DNA of 46,115 bases from a virus. The position numbers were made by a program, and so were the translations under genes. Of the stretch, positions 6,482-14,770 are shown one piece after another. The stretch lies in the IMG/VR virus record IMGVR_UViG_3300047585_000016, positions 1 through 46,115 of that record, one strand, 5' to 3'. Each line of letters begins with the position of its first letter. Position 1 is the first letter of the stretch. The notes under the pieces were generated by a model that worked only from the letters and a program-made list of their open reading frames with translations, did not search any database and had not been told where the DNA came from.

Positions 6482-7116
6482 TACTCACTTATGAGGGGCT
6501 CGACGCTCTGCCCAAGTCTCTTCGCATTTATGGCGCCTCCGACTATGCCACGATGGAGCCGCGCGCGGGCAAGAAAGAGCCTGATTTCACTGAACATGGC
6601 GTGTGGGGGATAGATCGGCACGGCGATCTATGGGCTATCGACTGGTGGAGTCGGCAGTGCGAGACCGACATCGGCATTGCAGCATTCATCAAACTTGTTT
6701 CGTTGTGGAAGCCAGTCATGTGGGCCAACGAAGGAGGATTGATCGATAAAGCGATCGGACCGGCGATAAGGAGCGCTATGCGGCACGCGAACAAATTCGT
6801 TTCGGTCGAGTCGCTCCCATCACTCCAAGACAAGTCGATCAAGCTTCAAGCATTCCACGCTCGCGCGACGGCCGGCACGGTTCATTTCCCCGTGAAGCGC
6901 CAATGGGCGGACAACTGCATCGAACAGCTCGTAAAATTCCCAGCCGGGCGCTGGGATGACAAAGCGGATGTGTGCGGCCTCATTGGCCGTCTAGTTGACA
7001 AGATGTTTGACGCGCAGTTGCCGATAAGCGATACTAAGCCGCTCTTGGTCCCTTTCACGGAGAAATGGATCGAGTACAATGACCGCAACCAGGCACCGAA
7101 AGTGAGGTATTTCTAA
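6478..7116 (+). CDS. Terminase large subunit, nuclease part
   Basis: 212 residues from GTG 6478. It contains the RNase H-like nuclease motifs expected of the C-terminal terminase domain: YGASDYATM (first aspartate), WANEGG (glutamate) and WDDKADVCGLIGRL (last aspartate pair). In related phages this sequence follows the ATPase domain in one chain, and LRIYGASDYA is a familiar segment there. The separate frame may reflect a natural split, a frameshift or a sequence error. It cuts the concatemer at packaging. TAA overlaps the next ATG by one base. Confidence 0.85.
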   Translation: MILTYEGLDALPKSLRIYGASDYATMEPRAGKKEPDFTEHGVWGIDRHGDLWAIDWWSRQCETDIGIAAFIKLVSLWKPVMWANEGGLIDKAIGPAIRSAMRHANKFVSVESLPSLQDKSIKLQAFHARATAGTVHFPVKRQWADNCIEQLVKFPAGRWDDKADVCGLIGRLVDKMFDAQLPISDTKPLLVPFTEKWIEYNDRNQAPKVRYF

Positions 7117-7343
7117 TGACTGACGCAACCGTTTCCACCGCCACGGGCGTTGTGGTCGATATCGAAGCTACGATCAAAGCGGAAGTCGCGAAGGCTGTCG
7201 CCGCAGTCAAGGCCGAAGAGTCGAAGGCCGTCACATGGGTCAAGACCATGGTCGCGACCTATTGGCCGCACGTGACGCTTGCCGGCGCAGGTTATGCCGC
7301 CGCGGCGTTTGGTGTGGTCGAAAAAGTCATGAAGTTCCTCTAA
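7116..7343 (+). CDS. Small hypothetical protein (75 aa)
   Basis: Alanine-rich helical N-terminal half (IKAEVAKAVAAVKAEESKAV) and a hydrophobic C-terminal half (VTLAGAGYAAAAFGVVEKVM) that could cross or lie on a membrane. It is joined by TAATG overlaps to the terminase nuclease gene and to the next gene. No family recognised. Confidence 0.6.
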   Translation: MTDATVSTATGVVVDIEATIKAEVAKAVAAVKAEESKAVTWVKTMVATYWPHVTLAGAGYAAAAFGVVEKVMKFL

Positions 7344-7876
7344 TGCCCGCGGATTTCAACGACCATAATCAGCTTCCTGCGGTCTGCACGACCCAGGTCA
7401 CGCCGAAGAATTATCAGTCGGCCGGAATCATCACGACCACTAACTCGGCGGTGATCTCATCGCCTATCACTGTGCAGCAGGGCGGCGCAAGTTTTCAGTT
7501 GTCCACGCAGGACAACAACAATCCCGGCGGCACGTCCAACTTCGGCTGGCAGCAAGTGGCTGCGGTCGGCACGTTGTTCCCGCCACAGTCGCCATTTCCG
7601 TCTACTTCACCCGGCGTCATTGGGTCCGGCGCGGTGGCGATCGTGTCGCCTCCGATCACGTCCGCTTCGCCGATCAATACACCGTCTCCCGGCCTAGCGG
7701 CTGTCACCGCGCAGCTTACGACTCAGGTCAATCCGTTCCCTGGCACTGTGACGAGTAACAGCATCGTCGCCGAGCAGCAACTAGTAGTCATCGGACCCGT
7801 GTACTACTCGGACGGCGGCATCCTGAACGTAGTTGGCCCTGCGAATAGCAACTTGACGACCGGCGGCGGTCCGTAA
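7343..7876 (+). CDS. Hypothetical virion-module protein (177 aa)
   Basis: Start chosen at ATG 7343 (TAATG overlap with the gene before); in-frame codons upstream are antisense-like extension into that gene. The protein is rich in Ser, Thr, Pro and Gly (VSPPITSASPINTPSPG), with beta-type composition and no charged helices, typical of a minor virion or decoration protein. No known domain is visible. Confidence 0.6.
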   Translation: MPADFNDHNQLPAVCTTQVTPKNYQSAGIITTTNSAVISSPITVQQGGASFQLSTQDNNNPGGTSNFGWQQVAAVGTLFPPQSPFPSTSPGVIGSGAVAIVSPPITSASPINTPSPGLAAVTAQLTTQVNPFPGTVTSNSIVAEQQLVVIGPVYYSDGGILNVVGPANSNLTTGGGP

Positions 7877-7877
7877 C

Positions 7878-8153
7878 ATGGCACAGGTGAATTCGTCGCC
7901 AGGGGTCCCCAAGAACCTGGCGACGGTTGTCGCATCCAGTGCAACGCCGATACTGAGCGGCCCGAGGCAAATCCTCGGCACAGGTATTATTGGCACAGGC
8001 GTGATTTACGTGGACGGCCACTACAAATGGGTCAGTTCCACAGGGACGGCGAACATCAACGCGGCGCAACTTATCGAGGCTGGGGTTGTAGTTACGCCGT
8101 TTACGAGTCATACTCCGATTGTGCTCCCCACACAACTAGGATTATTTCCATGA
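7878..8153 (+). CDS. Hypothetical virion-module protein (91 aa)
   Basis: Beta-type small protein (VIYVDGHYKWVSSTGTANI) one base after the previous stop. It ends in an ATGA overlap with the next gene. No family recognised; position between terminase and portal suggests a head-related role. Confidence 0.55.
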   Translation: MAQVNSSPGVPKNLATVVASSATPILSGPRQILGTGIIGTGVIYVDGHYKWVSSTGTANINAAQLIEAGVVVTPFTSHTPIVLPTQLGLFP

Positions 8154-8431
8154 AACATTGCCGTCCAGGCTTCGCGCCCCGCACTTCTGATGAGGCGCCC
8201 GCTAAATTGAACGATGACATGATCCCGGCGCTGCATCGCGGGCATAAGACGGACGCGAATCCGTCCGCAGCGAATCTTCAGGCGCGAGCCGATGCGGCAT
8301 TCGTGAAGCTCCAAGCGAAGCGCGCCCAAGAAGAGGCGCAGGCCATCGCCGAGAAGTTGCGGCTGGGCCCCGAGCTTCTGGTCAACCCGGCACCAACTGA
8401 ACCTCCGAAGGTTCTGGAGCCGGGTAGGTGA
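8150..8431 (+). CDS. Hypothetical protein upstream of portal (93 aa)
   Basis: Start at ATG 8150, in an ATGA overlap; a longer in-frame extension to 8027 is a shadow of the previous gene. Charged helical middle (AAFVKLQAKRAQEEAQAIAEKL) and a proline-rich tail. Its TGA overlaps the GTG of the portal gene (GTGA). A chaperone or connector role is possible but not shown. Confidence 0.6.
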   Translation: MKHCRPGFAPRTSDEAPAKLNDDMIPALHRGHKTDANPSAANLQARADAAFVKLQAKRAQEEAQAIAEKLRLGPELLVNPAPTEPPKVLEPGR

Positions 8432-10623
8432 GCACGTCCGGCGCCTCCAACGGTCCTGCAACCCCTGGCGGTGGAGGCGGCATCCTTACAGATCCGCGTC
8501 AGGCTGCTAATGGAGGCATGACCGACGGTGTCGATCAGGAGCAGAAACTTTCAACTGAGGACGAAGAGAAGGAACGCGCGCTTTCCGAGAAACTTTGGAA
8601 GTGCTACAACGACGCGCGCAAGTTCGATGAAAATTTCCGCAAGCAAGTGGCGATCGACAGGCGTTACGCCGCAGGAACAAGTGATCTAGCATGGGCCGTG
8701 ACGACAAACCTTATTGGGGCGTTCATCGACATCTTAGTGGCACTTTTGTATGCTCGGAATCCGGATGTGTCGGTGCGGAAATCGCCGCAAGTAGACGAAT
8801 CCAACACTTATCAGATGCAGATCTTTGCGCGTACTTTGGAGATAGTGATCTCCAACCTTTGGAAAAAGGCCAATCTGAAGATCCCGGCCCGGACTGGAGT
8901 ACGTTCTGTACTCTCCAACGGTGAGGGCTGGTTCAAAGCGACTATGGTCTCCGACAAGCGGCCGATGCCGGAAGTCGAGACGGCGCTGAATGATGCGCAG
9001 GAGACGCATGAGCGCCTTATAGCGCAGCAGAAGCTGCTCGAAGATCCGGAAAATGGCGACCCAGCGGCCGTCGAGGCCGAGAAGGCTGAGAAAGCGGCAC
9101 TGATCGCGGAACTTGAAGAGAAACTCGAACTGGCTGTAAGCCGCATGTTCGTCATCGACTACGTGGAGACGGAGAACATCCAGGTTTCGACCGATATCAA
9201 CCGCGTTGAGAACTATCTCAATGCCGACTGGATCGGGAATGAGACCTACATGACGAAGGACGATGCGCTGTCGAAGTTCCCGCGGCTCACACCCGAGGAT
9301 ATCAAAGGCTGCAAGTCGTATTACCAGCGGGCGCCGAAGGAATTGACGACGCGCGACATCGATAACGTGTTGCCGCAGGGAATGTTGACTGCGGAGAGCG
9401 CGCAGGCATTCGTAACGAACACCAGCACCGAAGAGTCGCTGACATTCTTGCGCGTGGTTGAGATTTGGGACCGCCGCGACAAGCAAATCCGCACAATGAT
9501 CGACGGACTAAAGAAATGGGCCAAGGAACCTTACCCGCCACCCTACCCGACAAGTCGCTTCTACCCATATTTTTACTTCGCCTTCTACGAAGTCGATGGC
9601 CAACGGCACGCCCAGTCTCTCTCGTGGAGATTGTACAAACTTCAAGACGAGTATTCGTCTTCGCGCTCAAATTTCAGACTGACGCGGGAACGTTCCATAC
9701 CCGGTGTACTGTTCAATGCGACCATGCTGGACGAAGTAGAGGCCAAGAAGCTTCAGGAATCGAAGTCACAGGAATATACTGCACTCCGCCCGAGTGACCC
9801 AACCATTCCGATCGGGAATTGCTTCGCGGCTAAGCCCGTCGCGGCCATCGACATGAGACTCTATGATCCGACTCTTATCCTTAATGACATGGAGCGAATT
9901 TCTGGAGTACAGGAGGCTCTGTCTGCTGCTATCAATGGACCGGGAAATCCTAAAACTGCAACGGAAGCTAGCATCCAACAGTCGGGGACGCAAGCTCGAA
10001 CGACTTCTGATCGCGATAACCTCGAGACGATGCTGACTTACCTTGCGCAGTACACTGCCGAACAAGCATTGCAATGTCTATCGACCCGCGACGTCATGCG
10101 GATGGCCGGCGCGAAAGCTTTCTGGCCCACCGGCATGGATGTCGAGGACTTGTTCACCATGGTTGAGGTTCAGATCGAGGCCGGATCGACCGGCAAGCCG
10201 CGCCAGGCGACTGACATGCAGGCGTGGAGCACAATCCTGCCGCTGATCCAGAAATCGTTGCAGCAGATCCAGCAAGCATTCGCAACAGGCGACATCCCAA
10301 TGGCGAATGCGCTCATCGAACTGGTGAAAGAGACCATGCTGCGCTTGGGCGACGAAAGCGACATCGAACGGTTCATCCCGCGTAAAGCCCCGCCCGGCTC
10401 ACCCGGCTCCGGTGCACCGCCGCCACCGATTCAGCCGGAAGTTAGCATCAAGATCGCCGGCACTATCACGACTGCGGCGGCCATGGCTCTCGCAGCGCCC
10501 GCTCTACAGCGCGACGCGCCGAGCGCGCCGCCTCCGCAACCGACTCCAGGAGGGGCGCCACAAGGCCCCGGACCAACCAGCATGCCGCCAGCCGGCGGAC
10601 CAGGCGCGCCTCCCGGACCATAG
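8428..10623 (+). CDS. Portal protein
   Basis: 731 residues from GTG 8428. Length, position after terminase and before the scaffold, and composition fit the large portal of podovirus-like phages, the dodecameric ring at the packaging vertex. Visible features are an acidic N-terminal tail, a helical region (FRKQVAIDRRYAAGTSDLAW), a long charged helix around residues 185-235, and a long proline-glycine-rich tail (last 90 residues) that is probably disordered. I see no diagnostic short motif, so the call rests on size, order and overall resemblance. Confidence 0.8.
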   Translation: MSTSGASNGPATPGGGGGILTDPRQAANGGMTDGVDQEQKLSTEDEEKERALSEKLWKCYNDARKFDENFRKQVAIDRRYAAGTSDLAWAVTTNLIGAFIDILVALLYARNPDVSVRKSPQVDESNTYQMQIFARTLEIVISNLWKKANLKIPARTGVRSVLSNGEGWFKATMVSDKRPMPEVETALNDAQETHERLIAQQKLLEDPENGDPAAVEAEKAEKAALIAELEEKLELAVSRMFVIDYVETENIQVSTDINRVENYLNADWIGNETYMTKDDALSKFPRLTPEDIKGCKSYYQRAPKELTTRDIDNVLPQGMLTAESAQAFVTNTSTEESLTFLRVVEIWDRRDKQIRTMIDGLKKWAKEPYPPPYPTSRFYPYFYFAFYEVDGQRHAQSLSWRLYKLQDEYSSSRSNFRLTRERSIPGVLFNATMLDEVEAKKLQESKSQEYTALRPSDPTIPIGNCFAAKPVAAIDMRLYDPTLILNDMERISGVQEALSAAINGPGNPKTATEASIQQSGTQARTTSDRDNLETMLTYLAQYTAEQALQCLSTRDVMRMAGAKAFWPTGMDVEDLFTMVEVQIEAGSTGKPRQATDMQAWSTILPLIQKSLQQIQQAFATGDIPMANALIELVKETMLRLGDESDIERFIPRKAPPGSPGSGAPPPPIQPEVSIKIAGTITTAAAMALAAPALQRDAPSAPPPQPTPGGAPQGPGPTSMPPAGGPGAPPGP

Positions 10624-10648
10624 TTCAATAACGCGATAGGAAGCCCCC

Positions 10649-11716
10649 ATGGCAGAAGAAACAGTATTGGATGCAGTAAATGCTGCGCTCGGAGACGAAC
10701 TTGCGCCGGAGTCTGAGACGCCGGAGCCGGAAACCGAAGAGGAAGTCGTCGAGGGTGAACCTTCTGAGGAAGAAGGCGACACAGAGAGCGAGGAAGCTGA
10801 AGGCGATGAGCCTGATGGCGAGGAAACCGAAGAGGAGCCTGCGAAAGGCCCTAACGGCGAGAAAGAGCGCAATCCGGACGGCACGTGGAAGGCCAAAGGC
10901 GCCGAGCCGCCCAAGAAAGACCCGATCAACGATCCGATCCCCGAGAATCTCAAGAAAGACACCTCGGAGCGTATCCGTTCGTTGATCGATACCGCGAAGA
11001 CCGTTACCGCGGAGCGCGATAAGGTCCAAACCGACTTCAACTATCTAATTGAGGGCGTCCAGGCGACTGGCGCGACGCCGCAGCAGTATGGCGAGACGCT
11101 CTCATGGCTCGCGTTGTTCAATGCGGGCATCAAGGGTGACGGCGCGCAGCTTGAGAAGGCTTACGAGCTGATCGAGACCGTTGCCGAGCGCTGCGCGCTC
11201 CTATTGGGCAAGGATCGCAACGTCCAAGACCCGTTGGCGGCACATGTTGACCTTCAAGGTGCCGTTCAGAAGGGTCAGATCACTCCGGAGTATGCGAAAG
11301 AGATCGCCCGCACGCGCAACGGCCAACAATTCCGCCAGCAGTTGAGCACAACCGCGCAGGCCGAGCAGGAACAGCAGACTGCGGCGGCAACAGAGCTTGC
11401 CACGGCGCGCTCCGGACTCTCGCAGCTCGAACAGACGCTCATCGGGACGGACCCGAGCTATCTTGCGAAGAAGGCCATCCTGGTTCCGGCGTTAAAGCCT
11501 GTGTTCGCCTCGATTCCGCCCTCGCAGTGGGTGCAGAAGTTTACCGAGGCATACCGCAATATCAAGGTCGGAGCGCCCGCGGCGCAGCCGAAAGGCGTAC
11601 CCGCTAACCAGCCGCTCCGTGCAGGCAAGCAGCCGGCCGGTGGACAATCTAGAGCGCCGACCAGCATGCTTGACGCTCTGAATGGCGCCCTCAACAACAT
11701 GCCAGGTGGAAAATGA
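10649..11716 (+). CDS. Probable scaffolding protein
   Basis: 355 residues with AGGA upstream of ATG 10649. The first 75 residues are almost wholly acidic (ETEEEVVEGEPSEEEGD...), followed by a linker, helical segments and a Gln-Ala-rich helix around residues 225-265. The tail is basic and proline-rich. Acidic, helical proteins between portal and capsid usually act as capsid scaffolds in podoviruses. Stop overlaps the next ATG (ATGA). No sequence motif proves it. Confidence 0.6.
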   Translation: MAEETVLDAVNAALGDELAPESETPEPETEEEVVEGEPSEEEGDTESEEAEGDEPDGEETEEEPAKGPNGEKERNPDGTWKAKGAEPPKKDPINDPIPENLKKDTSERIRSLIDTAKTVTAERDKVQTDFNYLIEGVQATGATPQQYGETLSWLALFNAGIKGDGAQLEKAYELIETVAERCALLLGKDRNVQDPLAAHVDLQGAVQKGQITPEYAKEIARTRNGQQFRQQLSTTAQAEQEQQTAAATELATARSGLSQLEQTLIGTDPSYLAKKAILVPALKPVFASIPPSQWVQKFTEAYRNIKVGAPAAQPKGVPANQPLRAGKQPAGGQSRAPTSMLDALNGALNNMPGGK

Positions 11717-12420
11717 ACATTGATTACAGCAAAGTCCTTGTCGCGACGCCGATCCGCGGCAACCAAACTGTCACGCTTTACACGGCAGGCATGATGCAGT
11801 CTGCCGGCCTACACGGCGGATGGCTGCCAATGGCGGGTCAGTCGGACATCTACGTCGCGCGCAACGTTTTGGCTAATGAGTTCTTGAAGCGCAAGAACTT
11901 CGACACACTGATCTGCATCGATAGCGACATCGGCTTCACGCGTCAGAACTTACAGGACCTGATCCACTCCGACGAGGACCTGGTCAGCGGGCTATACACC
12001 GACAAGTGCCAGCCGCCAATGCCGTTCTGCCGCGCCAATGATGGACAGCCGGTACCGCTCGCGGACATTCCGACGCAAGGTATGCTACCGGCACGATTCT
12101 TGCCCGGCGGCTTCCTGAAGATCAACCGCAGTGTGTTCCAAACGCTGATCGACAAACAGATGGCGCCCACGTACGGCGCCGGAGCGTTCCACCTCTTTTT
12201 CCAAGGCCGCATCATTCTTGACAACTTGCTGTCAGAAGACTATTCGTTCTCGACGTTGTGCTTCGACGCCGGCATTCAAGGCTGGATCAACTGTGGCATT
12301 CGATTGAACCACGATGGCCGCACGCTCGACCCGCAAGCGCCACAGCCGGACACGGCATCGCTCCCGAAGCCTGCTGCCCCTAATCAGGCGGTGCAGGACT
12401 TGTTGAAGGCGACGCCATGA
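11713..12420 (+). CDS. Glycosyltransferase-like protein (GT-A type)
   Basis: 235 residues. The N-terminus VLVATPIRGN is a typical nucleotide-sugar fold start, SDIYVARNVLANEFL follows, and LICIDSDIGF supplies the DxD motif (about residues 75-77) that binds metal and sugar nucleotide. Proteins of this shape (ARN..... F.DSD.GF) occur near capsid genes in several phages, in my recall. It may glycosylate a virion protein or act on the host surface. The gene overlaps the second glycosyltransferase by four bases (ATGA), suggesting a joint task. Confidence 0.75.
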   Translation: MNIDYSKVLVATPIRGNQTVTLYTAGMMQSAGLHGGWLPMAGQSDIYVARNVLANEFLKRKNFDTLICIDSDIGFTRQNLQDLIHSDEDLVSGLYTDKCQPPMPFCRANDGQPVPLADIPTQGMLPARFLPGGFLKINRSVFQTLIDKQMAPTYGAGAFHLFFQGRIILDNLLSEDYSFSTLCFDAGIQGWINCGIRLNHDGRTLDPQAPQPDTASLPKPAAPNQAVQDLLKATP

Positions 12421-13295
12421 AGGACTTAACAATCTGCATCCCCACGTTCAACCGCGATCCTTTCTTGCAGTGGACGCTAGACAAGACGCTAGCTGACTTC
12501 CAAGGCACGAAGATCATTGTGTCCGACAACGGCAAGAGCGCACTGCCGTTCGGGTTCATGGGCGTGAAATACATGCGCCAGCAGCACAACATTGGCGCGT
12601 TCCCCAACATGCGCGCGGCGCTGCTCGCGGCGAGCACGAAGTACTGCGTGTTCTTGGGCGATGACGACTACTTGCTCCCTGCGGAGGTTCAGAAGGGCAT
12701 CGACTTCCTAGAGACCAATCCGACGGTGAACGCGTACTTCGCGCCGTGCCAGTTGTACAACGAGATCGCGCAGAAGGCCGACTGGGAGGCATTCTACCCC
12801 GCGACGGACGAGACCTTCACGCGCGCCGACTTGCTGTGGAACTTCATCATCAGCAAGCACGTATGGCCCGAGCATGCTATCTACCGGCGTGCAGGGCTTC
12901 AAGACATCCTGACGCCCCGCACGTCCGCCTACTGGTGCTTCACGGATCTTGCCAATGCTGCAATGCGCGGCCCTGTGCACTTCGCGAAGACGCCGTACTA
13001 CCGGAATCTGACAGGACACCCCGTCGGTGGCCGCGCAAAGCTGGGCGATCAGCAGTGCTTGACCGATTTCGACTCGTACCGCTGGGGTCTGGAATGCTTG
13101 GCACACGACATCTTCGGCCAGGCGCTTAACTTGAGCAGCCCGGCAGAAGTGGCGGAGCTTAAGGCCAGCATTACCAACATGATCAGGCAGTTCATTTGGA
13201 CTCGGTATGAGGTAGCTATACGAATCCACACGGCTAATGGTAGGATGGGCGACGCCGCTTTGTTAAACAAGCGTTTGGTGATATCAGGATTTTAG
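12417..13295 (+). CDS. Family 2-like glycosyltransferase
   Basis: 292 residues. Begins LTICIPTFNRDPFL, the classic family 2 start, with IIVSDNGKS, then GAFPNMRAAL and the acidic cluster FLGDDDYLL (about residues 78-86) for metal and sugar-nucleotide binding. The C-terminal half is helical with many aromatic residues. Together with the preceding gene it makes a two-enzyme glycosylation unit inserted between scaffold and capsid genes. The substrate is unknown. Confidence 0.85.
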   Translation: MKDLTICIPTFNRDPFLQWTLDKTLADFQGTKIIVSDNGKSALPFGFMGVKYMRQQHNIGAFPNMRAALLAASTKYCVFLGDDDYLLPAEVQKGIDFLETNPTVNAYFAPCQLYNEIAQKADWEAFYPATDETFTRADLLWNFIISKHVWPEHAIYRRAGLQDILTPRTSAYWCFTDLANAAMRGPVHFAKTPYYRNLTGHPVGGRAKLGDQQCLTDFDSYRWGLECLAHDIFGQALNLSSPAEVAELKASITNMIRQFIWTRYEVAIRIHTANGRMGDAALLNKRLVISGF

Positions 13296-13305
13296 GAGGT
13301 TTCTA

Positions 13306-14010
13306 GTGGCTAGGGAAGGCTACGCATCCGGCCCCGAAGCCGATCGCATCAAGGGTGCGACTCGTGCTATGGGACAAGCGCTCGGCTCCAACAAAGAGCC
13401 GATCTACGTCATGCGGCACGGCAAGACGGCGCTCGATGCGCTGAAGCGTTCGGACGGATGGCTAGATTTCCCGCTCACAGATGAAGGGCGACAAGGCATC
13501 ATTCCGGCGCAGCAGTACCTGAAAGAGAAGCCGCTGACGACCATCTACGCGCCCGACTTGAAGCGCAACATGGAAACCGCGGAGATCATCCAGTCCGGTA
13601 TGGGCGTCAACCCGCCGGATATCGATGTCACCGACGCGATCAAAACGTGGAACTTAGGCAAGAAATTAGTCGGTAGCAAGAAGTATCCTAATAGACCGAT
13701 CGTCAAGCGCTATATGGCGAACCCCGAGAAGACGCCAGACGGCGGCGAGTCTATGGACACGTTCCGCAAGCGATTCTTGGGGTGGTTCGAGAAGCTCACC
13801 GAGGAAAAGCGGGCCGGTCCGGTGCTGTTAGTGCTCTCCGGAAGTTGCATCCGGGAGCTGAGCCAACTCATCGCCGGCAACCGCGACGAACACGACTTGG
13901 ACGAAGGCGGCTTGATGGAATTGACCCGGACTGGTAATTCATGGACGTGTCACGGTATACTCGGCACCAAACACGGTTCCGGCGAGGAACCCAGTAGTTA
14001 CGGATCGTAG
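13306..14010 (+). CDS. Histidine-phosphatase-like protein missing the second histidine
   Basis: 234 residues from GTG 13306, with a strong AGGAGG upstream. It shows the phosphoglycerate-mutase-like pattern: VMRHGKT (RHG motif, about residues 35-41), LKRNMETAEII (arginine) and GGESMDTF (glutamate). The last motif, normally SHG..I with a catalytic histidine, reads LSGSCIREL, as if the histidine codon were deleted. The protein is therefore probably inactive as a standard phosphatase or uses altered chemistry. It follows the two glycosyltransferases and may belong to the same pathway. Confidence 0.8.
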   Translation: MAREGYASGPEADRIKGATRAMGQALGSNKEPIYVMRHGKTALDALKRSDGWLDFPLTDEGRQGIIPAQQYLKEKPLTTIYAPDLKRNMETAEIIQSGMGVNPPDIDVTDAIKTWNLGKKLVGSKKYPNRPIVKRYMANPEKTPDGGESMDTFRKRFLGWFEKLTEEKRAGPVLLVLSGSCIRELSQLIAGNRDEHDLDEGGLMELTRTGNSWTCHGILGTKHGSGEEPSSYGS

Positions 14011-14020
14011 GAGAACCTCA

Positions 14021-14539
14021 ATGACGATTGGACCAAAGAGCAGCCCTAACACAGCGAAAGACGGCCAAGGTAAGGCCAGTGCCGGTTCGCGTGACGCGGA
14101 ACCGAGCAATCCTCCCGTACTGCATTTGGAAGACCACCACATTGCAAAGTTGTTCGGCAAGAAATTGCCGCCGATCGGCAGCAAGATCAAGTTCAACGCT
14201 GTCGCGCATGTCGGCGCGTACAACGAAGATGGGGACGGCGGCGCCAACCCGAAAGTGGCAGGCGAAGGCAGCGGTAAGCGCTCGATGGCACTGCATTTCC
14301 ATAAGATGGAAGATGGCACCGACCAACAGACGAGTGACGCTGAGAAGGAAGGACAGACCGCTAAGGGTGCGAAGGCCGAAATGGATAAGGCGCTCGCGCG
14401 TCAAGCTGGCGGCCGGAAGAAAACGATGAAAGGCGTGAAGCGGGAAGGTGAAGTCGGAGAGGGGCAGGAAGGCGAAGAGCGTAGTGAGGGTAAGGACAAT
14501 GCACCCCGCGGCTCCAACGGTCCGAGCGGCAGGGCCTAA
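14021..14539 (+). CDS. Capsid-associated protein upstream of the major capsid gene
   Basis: 172 residues with GTAGGAG before ATG 14021. The core LHLEDHHIAKLFGKKL, PPIGSKIKFNAVAHVGAYNE and SMALHFHKME (residues about 34-100) resembles a small beta domain that I recall just upstream of capsid genes in several phages. The C-terminal 65 residues are charged, low-complexity and probably disordered. A capsid-stabilising role is likely by position and resemblance but not proved. Confidence 0.6.
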   Translation: MTIGPKSSPNTAKDGQGKASAGSRDAEPSNPPVLHLEDHHIAKLFGKKLPPIGSKIKFNAVAHVGAYNEDGDGGANPKVAGEGSGKRSMALHFHKMEDGTDQQTSDAEKEGQTAKGAKAEMDKALARQAGGRKKTMKGVKREGEVGEGQEGEERSEGKDNAPRGSNGPSGRA

Positions 14540-14770
14540 GTTTGATGGGAAATGTCTACTTTGTCGCTGCCGATGGAGCCACGGTTGACTCCTAGCTCAC
14601 TCTGGTTTAACATCCCTGGTGACTGAGCACACTCTGGCCTGCCAATACTGACCACAGATCGCCTCGTGGTTGAGCCCAAATGGGTTCTCGTGCAAAGGGC
14701 TGCAATCCTTTGAGAGTTGGATGCAAAGCCGAAAGGTTTTTCATTTTCAATTTTCACAGGAGCACATAAA
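14540..14770 (+). promoter_or_regulatory. Structured leader of the major capsid gene
   Basis: These 231 bases hold no convincing gene. Near the 3' end three short hairpins follow each other: 14672-14687 (gagccc/gggttc, loop aaat), 14693-14712 (caaagg/cctttg) and 14725-14740 (aaagcc/ggtttt, GAAA loop, then a T). They precede the AGGAG ribosome site of the capsid gene. A 16-codon frame at 14545-14595 (MGNVYFVAADGATVDS) might be a leader peptide. Role unknown; mRNA stability or translation control of the capsid gene is a reasonable guess. Confidence 0.4.

Noticed and set aside
6430-6490. Programmed -1 frameshift joining the terminase parts
   Set aside because: No slippery heptamer in register was found in the short stretch where both frames are open.
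8734-9486. Open frame of 250 codons on the minus strand
   Set aside because: It is antisense to the portal gene, on the strand opposite to all neighbours, with no start signal.
14560-14700. tRNA-like fold in the capsid leader
   Set aside because: Some short stems exist but no acceptor stem, anticodon arm and TPsiC arm with proper spacing could be built.
14536-14757. Open frame of 73 codons on the minus strand in the capsid leader
   Set aside because: It opposes all virion genes, has no ribosome site and no recognisable sequence.
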